From NCBI GenBank assembly GCA_041905405.1, contig JAYRLC010000003.1, positions 124,001-188,000 of the forward strand: 64,000 nucleotides of DNA, in the 5' to 3' direction. Shown here in pieces: positions 8,048 through 15,992 of this stretch. The stretch is from RAM1 sp041905405. GTDB taxonomy: Bacteria; Pseudomonadota; Gammaproteobacteria; Burkholderiales; Burkholderiaceae_C. Every line of letters begins with the position of its first letter. Position 1 is the first letter of the stretch. The position numbers were made by a program, and so were the translations under genes. The notes under the pieces are model-generated. The model was not told where the DNA came from. It did no database searches and saw only the letters and a program-made list of their open reading frames with translations.

Positions 8048-9307
8048 ATGAGCACCACCTCCACCCTGCAGATGCCCATGGGCCCCGGCCTGCGCCAGGA
8101 CGCCGCCGTGATCGGTCTCGTCGGTCTGGCCCACCTGATCAGCCACTACAGCCAGCTCCTGCTGGCACCGCTGTTCCCCTGGCTCAAGGACGCATTCAAC
8201 GCCAGCTACACGCAGCTGGGGTTCCTGATGACGCTGTTCTTCGTCGTGTCCTGCGCCGTGCAGGCGGCGTCGGGCTTTCTGGTGGACCGGCACGGGCCGC
8301 GGCCGATCCTGTTCGCAGGGCTGGCGCTGCTGGGGCTGGCGGCATTCGGCTTTGCCATGAGCACGAGCTACTGGATGCTGGCCGGGTTCGCCATCCTGGC
8401 CGGCGTGGGCAACGGGGTGTTCCACCCGGTCGACTACACGCTGTTGAACCGCAAGGTCAGCCAGCCGCGCCTGGGCCACGCCTACAGCGTGCACGGCATC
8501 ACCGGCAGTCTGGGCTGGGCGCTGGCGCCGGCCATGCTGGTGCCGCTGGCGCTGGCGTTCTCGTGGCGTGTGGCGCTGATGGCGGCCGGCCTGCTGGCGT
8601 TCACGGTGCTGGCGGTGCTGTGGTTCAACCGCGGCACGCTGTCGCTGCCGGGTGCGACCGCCGCGGGGGCCAAGCCGGGAGCGACCGGAACAGCCGGGGA
8701 AGCTGCCGTTGGCGGCAGCTTCGACTTCCTGCGCATCCCGGCCGTGTGGATGTGCTTTGGGTTCTTCTTCGTCTATGCCATCGTCATCAGCGTGGTGCAG
8801 GCTTTTGCACCCGAAGCGGCGCGCCAGCTCAATGGTGTGCCGCTGGCGCTGGCGGCCATGTGCCTGACCGTCTACATGGTCTGCAGCGCGGGCGGCATGG
8901 TGCTGGGCGGGTTTCTGGCGGCGGACCCGTCGCGCTGTGAACGCATCGTGGGCGTGGGGTTCGGCATGGCCGCCGTTGTGGCGCTGACGATGGCGCTGGT
9001 GCGGCTGCCCGTGGCCGCCGTGCCGGTGATGTTCGGCATCATGGGGTTTGCGTCGGGCATCGCCGGGCCTTCGCGCGACCTGCTGGTCAAGAAGTCCACG
9101 CCTGAAAACGCCACGGGCCGCGTCTACGGCGTCGTGTACGCGGGTCTGGACATCGGGCAGGCGGCAGCGCCTTTGGTGTTCGGCGCGCTGATGGATCACC
9201 AGCAGTACACGGCGGTGCTGGTGGGCCTGGCGCTGGTGCAGGGGACCTTGATCGTCAGCGCCTTCAATGTGCGGCGCGTGCGGCGCACGGCGGCCATCGC
9301 CGCCTGA
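8048..9307 (+). CDS. MFS transporter, fosmidomycin-resistance (Fsr)-like
   Basis: About 419 residues with roughly twelve hydrophobic segments and a long central loop. The first half contains the MFS loop DRHGPRPILFAGLALLG. The segments AGVGNGVFHPVDYTLLNRKV and GHAYSVHGITGSLGWALAPA recall the Fsr/CynX subgroup. ATG 8048 was chosen because it begins the family N terminus; longer versions run into the AraC control region. Probably exports, or less likely imports, a small molecule sensed by the divergent AraC regulator. Substrate unknown. Confidence 0.85.
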   Translation: MSTTSTLQMPMGPGLRQDAAVIGLVGLAHLISHYSQLLLAPLFPWLKDAFNASYTQLGFLMTLFFVVSCAVQAASGFLVDRHGPRPILFAGLALLGLAAFGFAMSTSYWMLAGFAILAGVGNGVFHPVDYTLLNRKVSQPRLGHAYSVHGITGSLGWALAPAMLVPLALAFSWRVALMAAGLLAFTVLAVLWFNRGTLSLPGATAAGAKPGATGTAGEAAVGGSFDFLRIPAVWMCFGFFFVYAIVISVVQAFAPEAARQLNGVPLALAAMCLTVYMVCSAGGMVLGGFLAADPSRCERIVGVGFGMAAVVALTMALVRLPVAAVPVMFGIMGFASGIAGPSRDLLVKKSTPENATGRVYGVVYAGLDIGQAAAPLVFGALMDHQQYTAVLVGLALVQGTLIVSAFNVRRVRRTAAIAA

Positions 9308-9322
9308 GGCTTTCCAGGGCCC

Positions 9323-9604
9323 TCAGTGCTTCTTCAGCGAGTCCATCATGCTGTCCTCGCTGAAGGGGTGCCAGTTGGGCGGGAGCGAGGCGATCGTTTC
9401 TCGCGCGCGGTACTCGGCGCTTTCCAGTGCCTGCGACTCCGTTGAGTATTCGTGGTAGCTGCGCACCTTGTGCCTGGCGTTGATGCCGTGCACCGACTCG
9501 GGCTGCGCGATGCAGATCTTGGCGAAGCCGATGAACGATGTGCCGCTTTCCACGGTATAGGCCGCGACGTAGTAGCCCTTGAAAGGTCCGGTGATGCGCT
9601 CCAT
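9323..9604 (-). CDS. Conserved small protein of unknown function
   Basis: A 93-residue soluble protein beginning MERITGPFKGYYVAAY. I recognise no catalytic motif. It is predicted as a mixed alpha/beta fold with an acidic C-terminal tail (PFSEDSMMDSLKKH), no signal peptide and no membrane segment. The codon pattern is like its neighbours. It ends 15 bases from the MFS gene (convergent) and is divergent from the bactofilin gene across 98 bases. It resembles small hypothetical proteins common in Comamonadaceae. Confidence 0.7.
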   Translation of the reverse strand: MERITGPFKGYYVAAYTVESGTSFIGFAKICIAQPESVHGINARHKVRSYHEYSTESQALESAEYRARETIASLPPNWHPFSEDSMMDSLKKH

Positions 9605-9702
9605 GAGTGCGAGTTTATTTGGTTACGGGAGTTGCGCAACAGGGTGAGCATGTAAGCAGTCCCATCCGTACCATCAACCTACTTTTAACAGGAGGTTCCC
9701 TG

Positions 9703-10278
9703 ATGGCACTGCAAAGCCCGTTCTTCAACAAGCGCGAGCCCGATTCCTTCACCAACGCACGGCAGGGCAACCTGGCCGGCAACAGCGCCGGCTACGGTTC
9801 CGGCGCCACGCAGGCCGCCCAGGCGGCGGCCGCCCAAACGGCGACCAGCGCAACGACGGGCAACCCCGCCACAGCCTCCAGCACAGGCGGCAAAGAAGGT
9901 GAGAGCAAGCTCACCGTGGGACCCAACATCAAGCTCAAGGGCGTGGAGATCACCGACTGCGACACGCTGGTGGTCGAAGGGTCGGTCGAGGCCACGATGG
10001 ATTCGCGCGTCATCCAGATTTCGGAGCGCGGCGCGTTCAAAGGCTCCGCCGAGATCGACATCGCCGAGATCCGCGGTGAATTCGACGGCAACCTCACCGT
10101 GCGCCAGAAGCTCACGATCTATTCCACCGGCAAGGTCACTGGCAAGATCCGCTATGGCAAGGTCGTGATCGAAGAGGGGGCGCAACTGTCGGGTGAGATT
10201 GCGTTCGGCACGGCGCAGCAGGGCGCGCAGCGCGGCTCATCGCAGGGGCGCCCGGCGGCGTTGCAGGCCGCGGCCTGA
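9703..10278 (+). CDS. Bactofilin (polymer-forming cytoskeletal protein)
   Basis: A 191-residue protein. The low-complexity Ala/Thr/Gly-rich N-terminal tail (to about residue 65) is followed by the bactofilin beta-helix domain with repeats such as LKGVEITDCDTLVVEGSVEA and GEFDGNLTVRQKLTIYSTGK, then a short disordered tail. Bactofilins polymerise without nucleotide and organise cell-shape, division or polar factors at the membrane. A strong AGGAGG-like ribosome site precedes ATG 9703. No adjacent M23 peptidase is present, which is often the partner. Confidence 0.93.
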   Translation: MALQSPFFNKREPDSFTNARQGNLAGNSAGYGSGATQAAQAAAAQTATSATTGNPATASSTGGKEGESKLTVGPNIKLKGVEITDCDTLVVEGSVEATMDSRVIQISERGAFKGSAEIDIAEIRGEFDGNLTVRQKLTIYSTGKVTGKIRYGKVVIEEGAQLSGEIAFGTAQQGAQRGSSQGRPAALQAAA

Positions 10279-10288
10279 GGCGTGGGGC

Positions 10289-10342
10289 CGGGCCAGCCTT
10301 TGGTATGGTCCGGCGCGGGGTCAGCCCTTTGTATCTGGCCCG
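10289..10342. repeat. Inverted and imperfect direct repeat between bactofilin and next gene
   Basis: Eight-base arms CGGGCCAG (10289-10296) and CTGGCCCG (10335-10342) flank this interval. In addition, 10291-10312 and 10319-10342 are imperfect direct copies sharing a GxCAGCC-TTTG-TAT core. It may be a tandem duplication of a regulatory element or a transcript hairpin for the downstream gene. No T-tract follows, so it is not a standard terminator. Confidence 0.4.
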
Positions 10343-10396
10343 ATGCAACGTGGGTGCATAGCATGGTGTCGCACAAGGTTTCACCGCGAAGACATC

Positions 10397-11260
10397 ATGA
10401 GCATCCATTCTGTTCCCACGGCCCCGACAGGGGCCTCTCCATCCGGCGTGGCACGCGCCGGCCTGTCCCAGCCGCCCGCGGATCCTGCCATGCCGGCAGC
10501 GCCCGATGCCAGCCCGGAGTCGCCGGTCCGGTCGCACAGCAGCATCGGCCAGACCGAGCAACTGAAGCTGTCCCAGAACGTGCTGCTGGGCAACTTCACG
10601 GGCTTGACGACCGTGCAGGTGCAGGCCATGAAGCTGGTGGACCCGACGGCTGGGCCGACAGGTGCCGGGCATCAGGCCGTTGTTCCGCTCAACGCGTGGC
10701 GCCCGGGGGCTGCAGCGCAGGCCCGGCCGGCCACGCCGCCACGCGGCCTTCTGGGGCGTGCGTGGAATGCGATTGGCGCCGCGGTAAAGGGGCTGCTGCG
10801 CGTGGTGAGCCAACCCTTCGCCCGCGGCACGGCGCCCGATCTCGACAGCAACCCGGCGCTGCGGCTCAAGACGATCCAGTCCGACACCGGCTTGTGGACG
10901 CGTTTCACGGCCGCTTGCAAGGAGCGGTATTGCACGGACGAACTCAAGGCGTTCTGCGCGGCCGAGGATTTCCTGGCCAACCCGGACAAGGCCACATTCC
11001 TGGCAATGACGAAATCTGCAAAGGCCGTCAACCTGCCCGACGATCAGTTGGTGCGCCTGGGCCGCCAGGAAGCGTCAGCCAAAGAGGCGCTGCCGTTCAA
11101 CCGGCCCGTCGCCATCAGGCTGGCAGAAGATGTACGTGACAACCTGAGGAATCTGCTGCAGGACAACATCCTGCAGGACCGGACGCTCCTGGCAAAGCAT
11201 GGCCTGGACAACACGGTGCTGCTGGCCCAGCGGAAGAAGGCCGCTCTGTCCACCGGCTGA
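10397..11260 (+). CDS. Unknown protein with RGS-like helical domain
   Basis: 287 residues from ATG 10397. Residues 1-50 are Pro/Ser/Ala-rich and look disordered. Residues 117-141 (GLLGRAWNAIGAAVKGLL onward) form a basic amphipathic segment. Residues about 160-262 resemble the helical Regulator of G-protein Signalling fold: LWTRF, then Y178-x3-E182-L-x2-F186-x3-E190-D-F192, then VNLPDD (211-216), then an F-x-V-x3-L pattern ending in LLQDN. I see no Sec signal. A disordered N terminus plus a eukaryote-like domain is a secreted-effector-like layout, but no secretion genes are nearby. The RGS likeness is by eye, not by search. Confidence 0.65.
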   Translation: MSIHSVPTAPTGASPSGVARAGLSQPPADPAMPAAPDASPESPVRSHSSIGQTEQLKLSQNVLLGNFTGLTTVQVQAMKLVDPTAGPTGAGHQAVVPLNAWRPGAAAQARPATPPRGLLGRAWNAIGAAVKGLLRVVSQPFARGTAPDLDSNPALRLKTIQSDTGLWTRFTAACKERYCTDELKAFCAAEDFLANPDKATFLAMTKSAKAVNLPDDQLVRLGRQEASAKEALPFNRPVAIRLAEDVRDNLRNLLQDNILQDRTLLAKHGLDNTVLLAQRKKAALSTG

Positions 11261-11276
11261 GCCGCCGGGCACTGCG

Positions 11277-12155
11277 TCAGACGACGCTGCGGTGGCGCGC
11301 GATGCAGGTGTCCAGCACCTCGCCGGCCTCGCGCTGCCACCAGTTGCCCGTCGAGAAGATTTCGACTTCGCTGTAACCCGCAAAGCCCTGCGCCTCCACC
11401 CAGCGGCGAATGCGCGGGATGTCGATGACGCCGTCGCCCATCATCCCGCGGTCGTTCAGCAGATCGGCCGTGGGCGTGAGCCAGTCGCACACGTGAAAGG
11501 CCAGCAGCCGGTCCTTGCCCGCGCGCTGGATCTGCGCCTTGAGCTTGGGGTCCCACCAGCAGTGGTACACGTCCAGCGCCACGCCCAACGCGTCCGATCG
11601 CGTGGGATCGAGTTCGTCGCACACGTCCAGCGCCTGCTCCAGCGTGTTGATGCAGGCGCGGTCGGCTGCGTACATGGGGTGCAGCGGCTCGATGGCCAGC
11701 GGCATGCCGCACGAGCCCGCGTAGTCCATCAGTTCGCCGATGCCGTCCACCACCTGGCTGCGCGCGAGTGCAATGTCCTTGTGCGCTGCCTGGCCGGCCA
11801 GCGCGCCCGGCAAGCCACCCACTACCAGCACCAGGCATGGCGCGCCCAGCGTGCAGGCTTCGTCCACCGCACGGCGGTTGTCGGCGAGCGCCGCCTTGCG
11901 GCCCGCGTCATCAACAGCCGGGAACATCCCGCCGCGACAGTAGCCTGACAGCTCGATGCCCAGCGCCTTGATCTGCTTCGACACATTGGCAAGGCCGGCG
12001 GCCGCCACCTGGTCGCGCCAGGGGGATATGGCACGAATGCCGCGCTGCGCGCAGGCGTCAATGATGTCGGGCAGCGGCATGTCCACGCCCTTGTTCTTGC
12101 GCACCGTGGCGGTGTTGATGGACAGCCAGCGATGGTCTTGCGAGAAATCGCGCAT
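11277..12155 (-). CDS. Sugar phosphate isomerase/epimerase family TIM barrel (second of two)
   Basis: A 292-residue xylose-isomerase-like TIM barrel, last gene of the catabolic operon. The four metal positions typical of the family are visible: Glu in AIEPLHPMY, Asp with a following His in LDVYHCWWD, His in AFHVCDW, and Glu in SEVEIFS. It is therefore likely an active epimerase, isomerase or lyase on a sugar-like substrate; IolE and hydroxypyruvate isomerase are relatives. It follows the dehydrogenase gene by 33 bases. The actual substrate is unknown. Confidence 0.85.
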   Translation of the reverse strand: MRDFSQDHRWLSINTATVRKNKGVDMPLPDIIDACAQRGIRAISPWRDQVAAAGLANVSKQIKALGIELSGYCRGGMFPAVDDAGRKAALADNRRAVDEACTLGAPCLVLVVGGLPGALAGQAAHKDIALARSQVVDGIGELMDYAGSCGMPLAIEPLHPMYAADRACINTLEQALDVCDELDPTRSDALGVALDVYHCWWDPKLKAQIQRAGKDRLLAFHVCDWLTPTADLLNDRGMMGDGVIDIPRIRRWVEAQGFAGYSEVEIFSTGNWWQREAGEVLDTCIARHRSVV

Positions 12156-12188
12156 AGGGGTTTGCGTTCCGGTTGGTGTTCTTGATCT

Positions 12189-13073
12189 TCAGAGGGCTTC
12201 GCGGCGGATCTGCCGGATGAGGCCCGCGTTGTCCAGGTCGCCGTCACCGGCATCGACGGCGGCGCGCATCAGCGCCGCGTGGGCCTGTGACAGCGGCAGC
12301 CGCTGGCCGGCGGCCTGCGCGGCGTCCAGCATGAGCTGGACGTCTTTCAGGTGCTGGCGGATGCGCGACTGTGGCGTAAATTCGCCGCTGACCATCATGG
12401 CGCCCTTGGCCATGGCGGCGTCCGAGCGGGCCGGCGTGGCCAGCACGAGCTGCAGGAACGCGGCGGGTGCAATGCCCATGCGCTCGGCGAACACCATGCC
12501 TTCGGCCAGCACCGCGCGGTTCAGGCCCAGCACGAGGTTGGTGGCGAGCTTGGCGCGTGCTCCCATGCCGGCGCCGCCCACGTGGATGCGTTGGGTGCTG
12601 ATGGCGTCCAGCACGGCGGCCTGCGCCGTGATGTCATCGGCTTCGCCGCCCAGCAGCAGCGTGGCCTGGCCGGCCGCGATCTGCGCGCTGGAGCCTGATA
12701 GCGGTGCTTCGATGAAGCCGATGCTTTTCGTTTGCAGGCGCTGCGCCAGCGCAGCCAGCGCATCGGGGTCGCCGGTGGAGCAGTCGATCAGCGTCAGCGG
12801 TTCGTTGCTGTTACCTCTGGCGGCCAGCAGTGTGTCCACGACCTTCAGCACGCCGGCCGTGTCGAACACGGCGAGCACGAGGGTGTGCAAGCCGTGAGCC
12901 AGATCGCCCAGCTGGTCCGTGCCCTGGTGGCCGGCCGCGACGAACTGCGCGACAGCCTCGGGCCGCAGATCAAAACCGGTGCAGGCGAAGCCCGCGCCCT
13001 GCAGGCGCTGCGCAATGGCCTGCCCCACCAGACCCAGGCCGACGATGCCGATGCGGGGACGGTCCGCGCTCAT
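12189..13073 (-). CDS. NAD(P)-dependent beta-hydroxyacid dehydrogenase (HIBADH/6PGDH-like)
   Basis: About 294 residues from the ATG at 13073, which overlaps the SDR stop (ATGA). The N-terminal dinucleotide motif is GIVGLGLVGQAIAQRL. The family active-site segments follow: EAPLSGSSAQIAAGQ and the catalytic-lysine region GARAKLATNLVLG. The family oxidises 3-hydroxyacids such as 3-hydroxyisobutyrate, tartronate semialdehyde (reverse reaction) or L-threonate. Here it probably acts on a hydroxyacid intermediate of the operon's pathway. Confidence 0.87.
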   Translation of the reverse strand: MSADRPRIGIVGLGLVGQAIAQRLQGAGFACTGFDLRPEAVAQFVAAGHQGTDQLGDLAHGLHTLVLAVFDTAGVLKVVDTLLAARGNSNEPLTLIDCSTGDPDALAALAQRLQTKSIGFIEAPLSGSSAQIAAGQATLLLGGEADDITAQAAVLDAISTQRIHVGGAGMGARAKLATNLVLGLNRAVLAEGMVFAERMGIAPAAFLQLVLATPARSDAAMAKGAMMVSGEFTPQSRIRQHLKDVQLMLDAAQAAGQRLPLSQAHAALMRAAVDAGDGDLDNAGLIRQIRREAL

Positions 13074-13780
13074 TTCAGCACCGACGATCCGCCGCACACG
13101 GCGATGTCCTGGCCCGTGATGGCTGCGGCATCGGGCGACAGCAGGAAAGCGACCAGCGCCGCGACTTCTTCCGGCCGGATCAGCCGGCCCAACGGCGGCA
13201 GCTTGGGCGCGGTGTTGCTGCGCGCCGGGTCCTGCAACATGGGCGTGTCGGTGGCCGCTGGCGACACGACGTTGACCGTGACGCCCGCAGCAATCGATTC
13301 GGCCGCCCAGCTGCGCGCCAGCGACACCAGCGCGGCCTTGCTCGCCGCGTACTGGCTGCGCCCCGCGATGCCGCCCGACACCCGGCTGCCCACCAGGACC
13401 ATGCGCCCCGCGCCCGCCGCGCTCATGGCCGGCAGCAGCCGGTCGGCGAGCTGCGTGGCGGCGCCAACGTGCAGCTTCCACATCAGTTCGCCCGCACCGG
13501 CGTCGAGCCCGCCCAGGCTGCCCACGCGCAGCACGCCCGCGGCATGCACCACGGCCTGCGGCGCGCCGGAAGATGCGGCACGGACGCCTTGCAGCGCGGC
13601 GTCCAGTGCGGCCGGATCAGTCAGGTCGGCCTGCCAGCCCCTGAAACCACCTGCCAGATCGCTGGCGGCCTGGTCGATGCCGTGCACCTGCCAGCCATCT
13701 GCCAGCAGGCGCTGCGCAATCGCGCGGCCGATGCCGGAGCTGCTGCCGGTGACGATGGCGCTGCGTGGGGTCGCTTGCAC
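13070..13780 (-). CDS. SDR-family oxidoreductase
   Basis: A 236-residue short-chain dehydrogenase/reductase. The cofactor motif TGSSSGIGRAIA is at the N terminus. The catalytic Ser and Tyr-x3-Lys lie in VGSRVSGGI and RSQYAASKAAL, and an AATDTPM segment follows. A soluble NAD(P) enzyme that would interconvert an alcohol and a ketone. It starts seven bases after the upstream receptor gene ends and its stop overlaps the next start, so it is part of the same operon. Confidence 0.9.
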   Translation of the reverse strand: MQATPRSAIVTGSSSGIGRAIAQRLLADGWQVHGIDQAASDLAGGFRGWQADLTDPAALDAALQGVRAASSGAPQAVVHAAGVLRVGSLGGLDAGAGELMWKLHVGAATQLADRLLPAMSAAGAGRMVLVGSRVSGGIAGRSQYAASKAALVSLARSWAAESIAAGVTVNVVSPAATDTPMLQDPARSNTAPKLPPLGRLIRPEEVAALVAFLLSPDAAAITGQDIAVCGGSSVLK

Positions 13781-13787
13781 GGGTGGC

Positions 13788-14762
13788 TTACTCCAGCGTG
13801 ATCTTCTTGTCCGCGATGATCTTGCCGGACGCAGCGATGTCGTCGGCCTGGAATTTGGTGAAGTCGGCCACGCTGCCGCCGCCGGGCACGATGCCGTCGG
13901 CCAGCAGGCGCTCGCGCATGTCGCCGGCCAGCGCCTTGTTCACGGCGGCGTTGAGCTTGTTGACGATGTCCACAGGGGTTTTGGCCGGCGCCCACAGGCC
14001 GTACCAGCTCGCGCACTCGAAGCCGGGCAGCGTCTCGGCCACGGTCGGCACATCGGGCAGGTTGGGAAGGCGTTTGGCGGAGGTAACGCCCACGATCTTC
14101 AACTGACCATTGCGGTGGAACTGGACCGAGCCCAGCACAGGGTCGATGAAGCCTTCGATCTGGCCGCCGACCAGGTCCGTCATGGCCGGGCCCGTGCCCT
14201 TGTACGGCACGATGGCAATGGCCGTGCCGGCTGCCTGTTCGAGCTTGACGGTGCACAGGTGGCCGGCCGAACCGACGGAGCCGACGGCAAAGTTCAGCTT
14301 GCCCGGCTGGGCCTTGGCCGCGGCGACCAGTCCCTTCACGTCACTGACCCCCAACTTGGGGCTGATGGCCACTGACAACGGCGCCGAGGCGACCCACGCG
14401 ATGGGCGCAAAGTCGGTCTGCACCTTGTAGGGCACGGTCTTCATGGTCATGGGCGCGGTGACAAACGTGCTGGCATTGAACAACAGCGTGTAGCCGTCGC
14501 CCGGCGCCTTGGCGACGATGTCACCGCCGATCACGCCATTGCCGCCCGGACGGTTGTCCACCACGACGTTGTGGCCAAACTGCTCGCCCAGTTTGAGCGC
14601 CAGCATTCGCCCCACCTTGTCCAGCGTGCCGCCCGGCGGAAAGGGGATGACCATGCGCATGGGCTTGTCCGGGTATGAGGCCGCGCCTTGGGCCAGCGCG
14701 CCAGTGGCCGCGCAGGCCAGCGCCAGGGTCATGGACACGGAACGGATGGTGGTCGTCTTCAT
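13788..14762 (-). CDS. Bug/TctC-family solute-binding protein (second receptor)
   Basis: A 324-residue periplasmic receptor with a Sec signal peptide (cleavage probably after GALAQG, near residue 26). It then has the Bug family signature PMRMVIPFPPGGTLDKVGR and NRPGGNGVIGGD. Bug receptors are abundant in Burkholderiales and bind carboxylates; many serve a TctAB membrane pair encoded elsewhere. Here tctB and tctA are in the same operon, which already has its own receptor (tctC), so this is a second receptor, perhaps for a related acid. Confidence 0.9.
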   Translation of the reverse strand: MKTTTIRSVSMTLALACAATGALAQGAASYPDKPMRMVIPFPPGGTLDKVGRMLALKLGEQFGHNVVVDNRPGGNGVIGGDIVAKAPGDGYTLLFNASTFVTAPMTMKTVPYKVQTDFAPIAWVASAPLSVAISPKLGVSDVKGLVAAAKAQPGKLNFAVGSVGSAGHLCTVKLEQAAGTAIAIVPYKGTGPAMTDLVGGQIEGFIDPVLGSVQFHRNGQLKIVGVTSAKRLPNLPDVPTVAETLPGFECASWYGLWAPAKTPVDIVNKLNAAVNKALAGDMRERLLADGIVPGGGSVADFTKFQADDIAASGKIIADKKITLE

Positions 14763-14796
14763 GGTGTTGTCTCCTGGAGTGAGGTCAGGTTTGGTT

Positions 14797-15981
14797 TTAT
14801 TCGACGCCGTGCAGGGCCAGCAAGGTCTTCATGCGCTGCACGGCCAGATCGGGTTTCTGCAGCAGGTTGGCCGCGTCGGCCAGCCTGAACAGTTCGCACA
14901 GGTGCATCAGCGAGCGCGTGCTGTGCTGGCCGCCCACCATGGTGAAGTGCTTCTGGTGGCCGTTCAGCCAGGCCATGAACACGACACCGGTTTTGTAAAA
15001 GCGCGTGGGCGCCGCAAAGATGTGGCGCGACAACGGCACCGTAGGGCCCAGGATGGCGTGGAACTTCGCTTCGTCACCCTGCGCCAGCGCACCCAGTGCC
15101 GATGCGGCCGCCGGTGCAATGGCGTCGAAGATGCCCAGCAGCGCATCGCTCTTGCCGTGCAGGGGGTCGCTGCCGTGGCCGTCGCCGGCAATCAGCTCCG
15201 CATAGTTGAAGTCGTCACCGGTGTACATGCGCACGCCGGGCGCCAGGCGGCGGCGCATCGCAATTTCCTTGTCCTTGTCCAGCAACGAGATCTTGATGCC
15301 GTCCACCTTGGACGCATGGGCCGCGATGATGCCCAGCGCCGTGTCCATTGCGGCGTCAACATCCTTGGTGCCCCAGTAACCCGCCAGCGCCGGGTCGAAC
15401 ATGTCGCCCAGCCAGTGCAGCACCACGGGCTGCTTCGCCTGCGACAGGATGCGGTCGTACACGCGCTCGTAGTCGGCCGGGCTTTGCGCCACGCGCGCCA
15501 GTGCGCGGCTGGCCATGACGACGAGCTTGCCGCCGAGCTTTTCGATGGCTTCCATCTGCTCTTCGTACGCGCGGATCACGTCGTCGACCGAGCGTGCGTT
15601 CTCGGGCGCCAGATGGTCGGTGCCGCAGCCGCTGGCCAGGAACGCGCCCGGCATGTCCTTGGCTGCATCAAGCGAGCGGCGGATCAGTTCCAGCGACGTG
15701 GGCCAGTCCAGGCCCATGCCGCGCTGCGCCGTGTCCATGGCCTCGGCCACGCCCAGGCCCAGCGACCACAGGTAGCGGCGGTAGGCGATGGTCGTGTCCC
15801 AGTCCACCGCGCATTGCAGCCAGGGGTCGATGGCGGCGTGCGGGTCGGACACCACATGCGCAGCCGAGTAGGCAATACGGTTGTACTTGATGCCGGGTGC
15901 GGGCTGCTCGGGCGGCGTGCCGGTCAGCGTGTAGGCCGACAGCGAACCGCCGGCGCCGGGGAGGGTGAGGGACAGGGCCAT
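14797..15981 (-). CDS. DUF993 protein, dihydrodipicolinate-synthase-superfamily aldolase/dehydratase-like
   Basis: About 394 residues from the ATG at 15981 (MALSLTLPGAGG). The sequence matches the DUF993 type, distantly related to class I aldolases of the DHDPS/NAL superfamily. K230 in VDGIKISLLDK sits in the Gly-Ile-Lys context of the Schiff-base lysine of that superfamily. The usual Tyr strand (YNxP) is replaced by VVLHWLGDMFDP. No activity is established for DUF993 that I know of. Being between a Gfo/Idh oxidoreductase and a receptor in a carboxylate-uptake operon, it may cleave or dehydrate a keto sugar acid. Confidence 0.82.
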   Translation of the reverse strand: MALSLTLPGAGGSLSAYTLTGTPPEQPAPGIKYNRIAYSAAHVVSDPHAAIDPWLQCAVDWDTTIAYRRYLWSLGLGVAEAMDTAQRGMGLDWPTSLELIRRSLDAAKDMPGAFLASGCGTDHLAPENARSVDDVIRAYEEQMEAIEKLGGKLVVMASRALARVAQSPADYERVYDRILSQAKQPVVLHWLGDMFDPALAGYWGTKDVDAAMDTALGIIAAHASKVDGIKISLLDKDKEIAMRRRLAPGVRMYTGDDFNYAELIAGDGHGSDPLHGKSDALLGIFDAIAPAAASALGALAQGDEAKFHAILGPTVPLSRHIFAAPTRFYKTGVVFMAWLNGHQKHFTMVGGQHSTRSLMHLCELFRLADAANLLQKPDLAVQRMKTLLALHGVE

Positions 15982-15992
15982 GGTGCTTTGCC

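Noticed and set aside
7343..9199. 618-codon minus-strand frame across the AraC and MFS genes
   Set aside because: Histidine/arginine-rich shadow sequence; both real genes in this interval have clear family signatures and starts.
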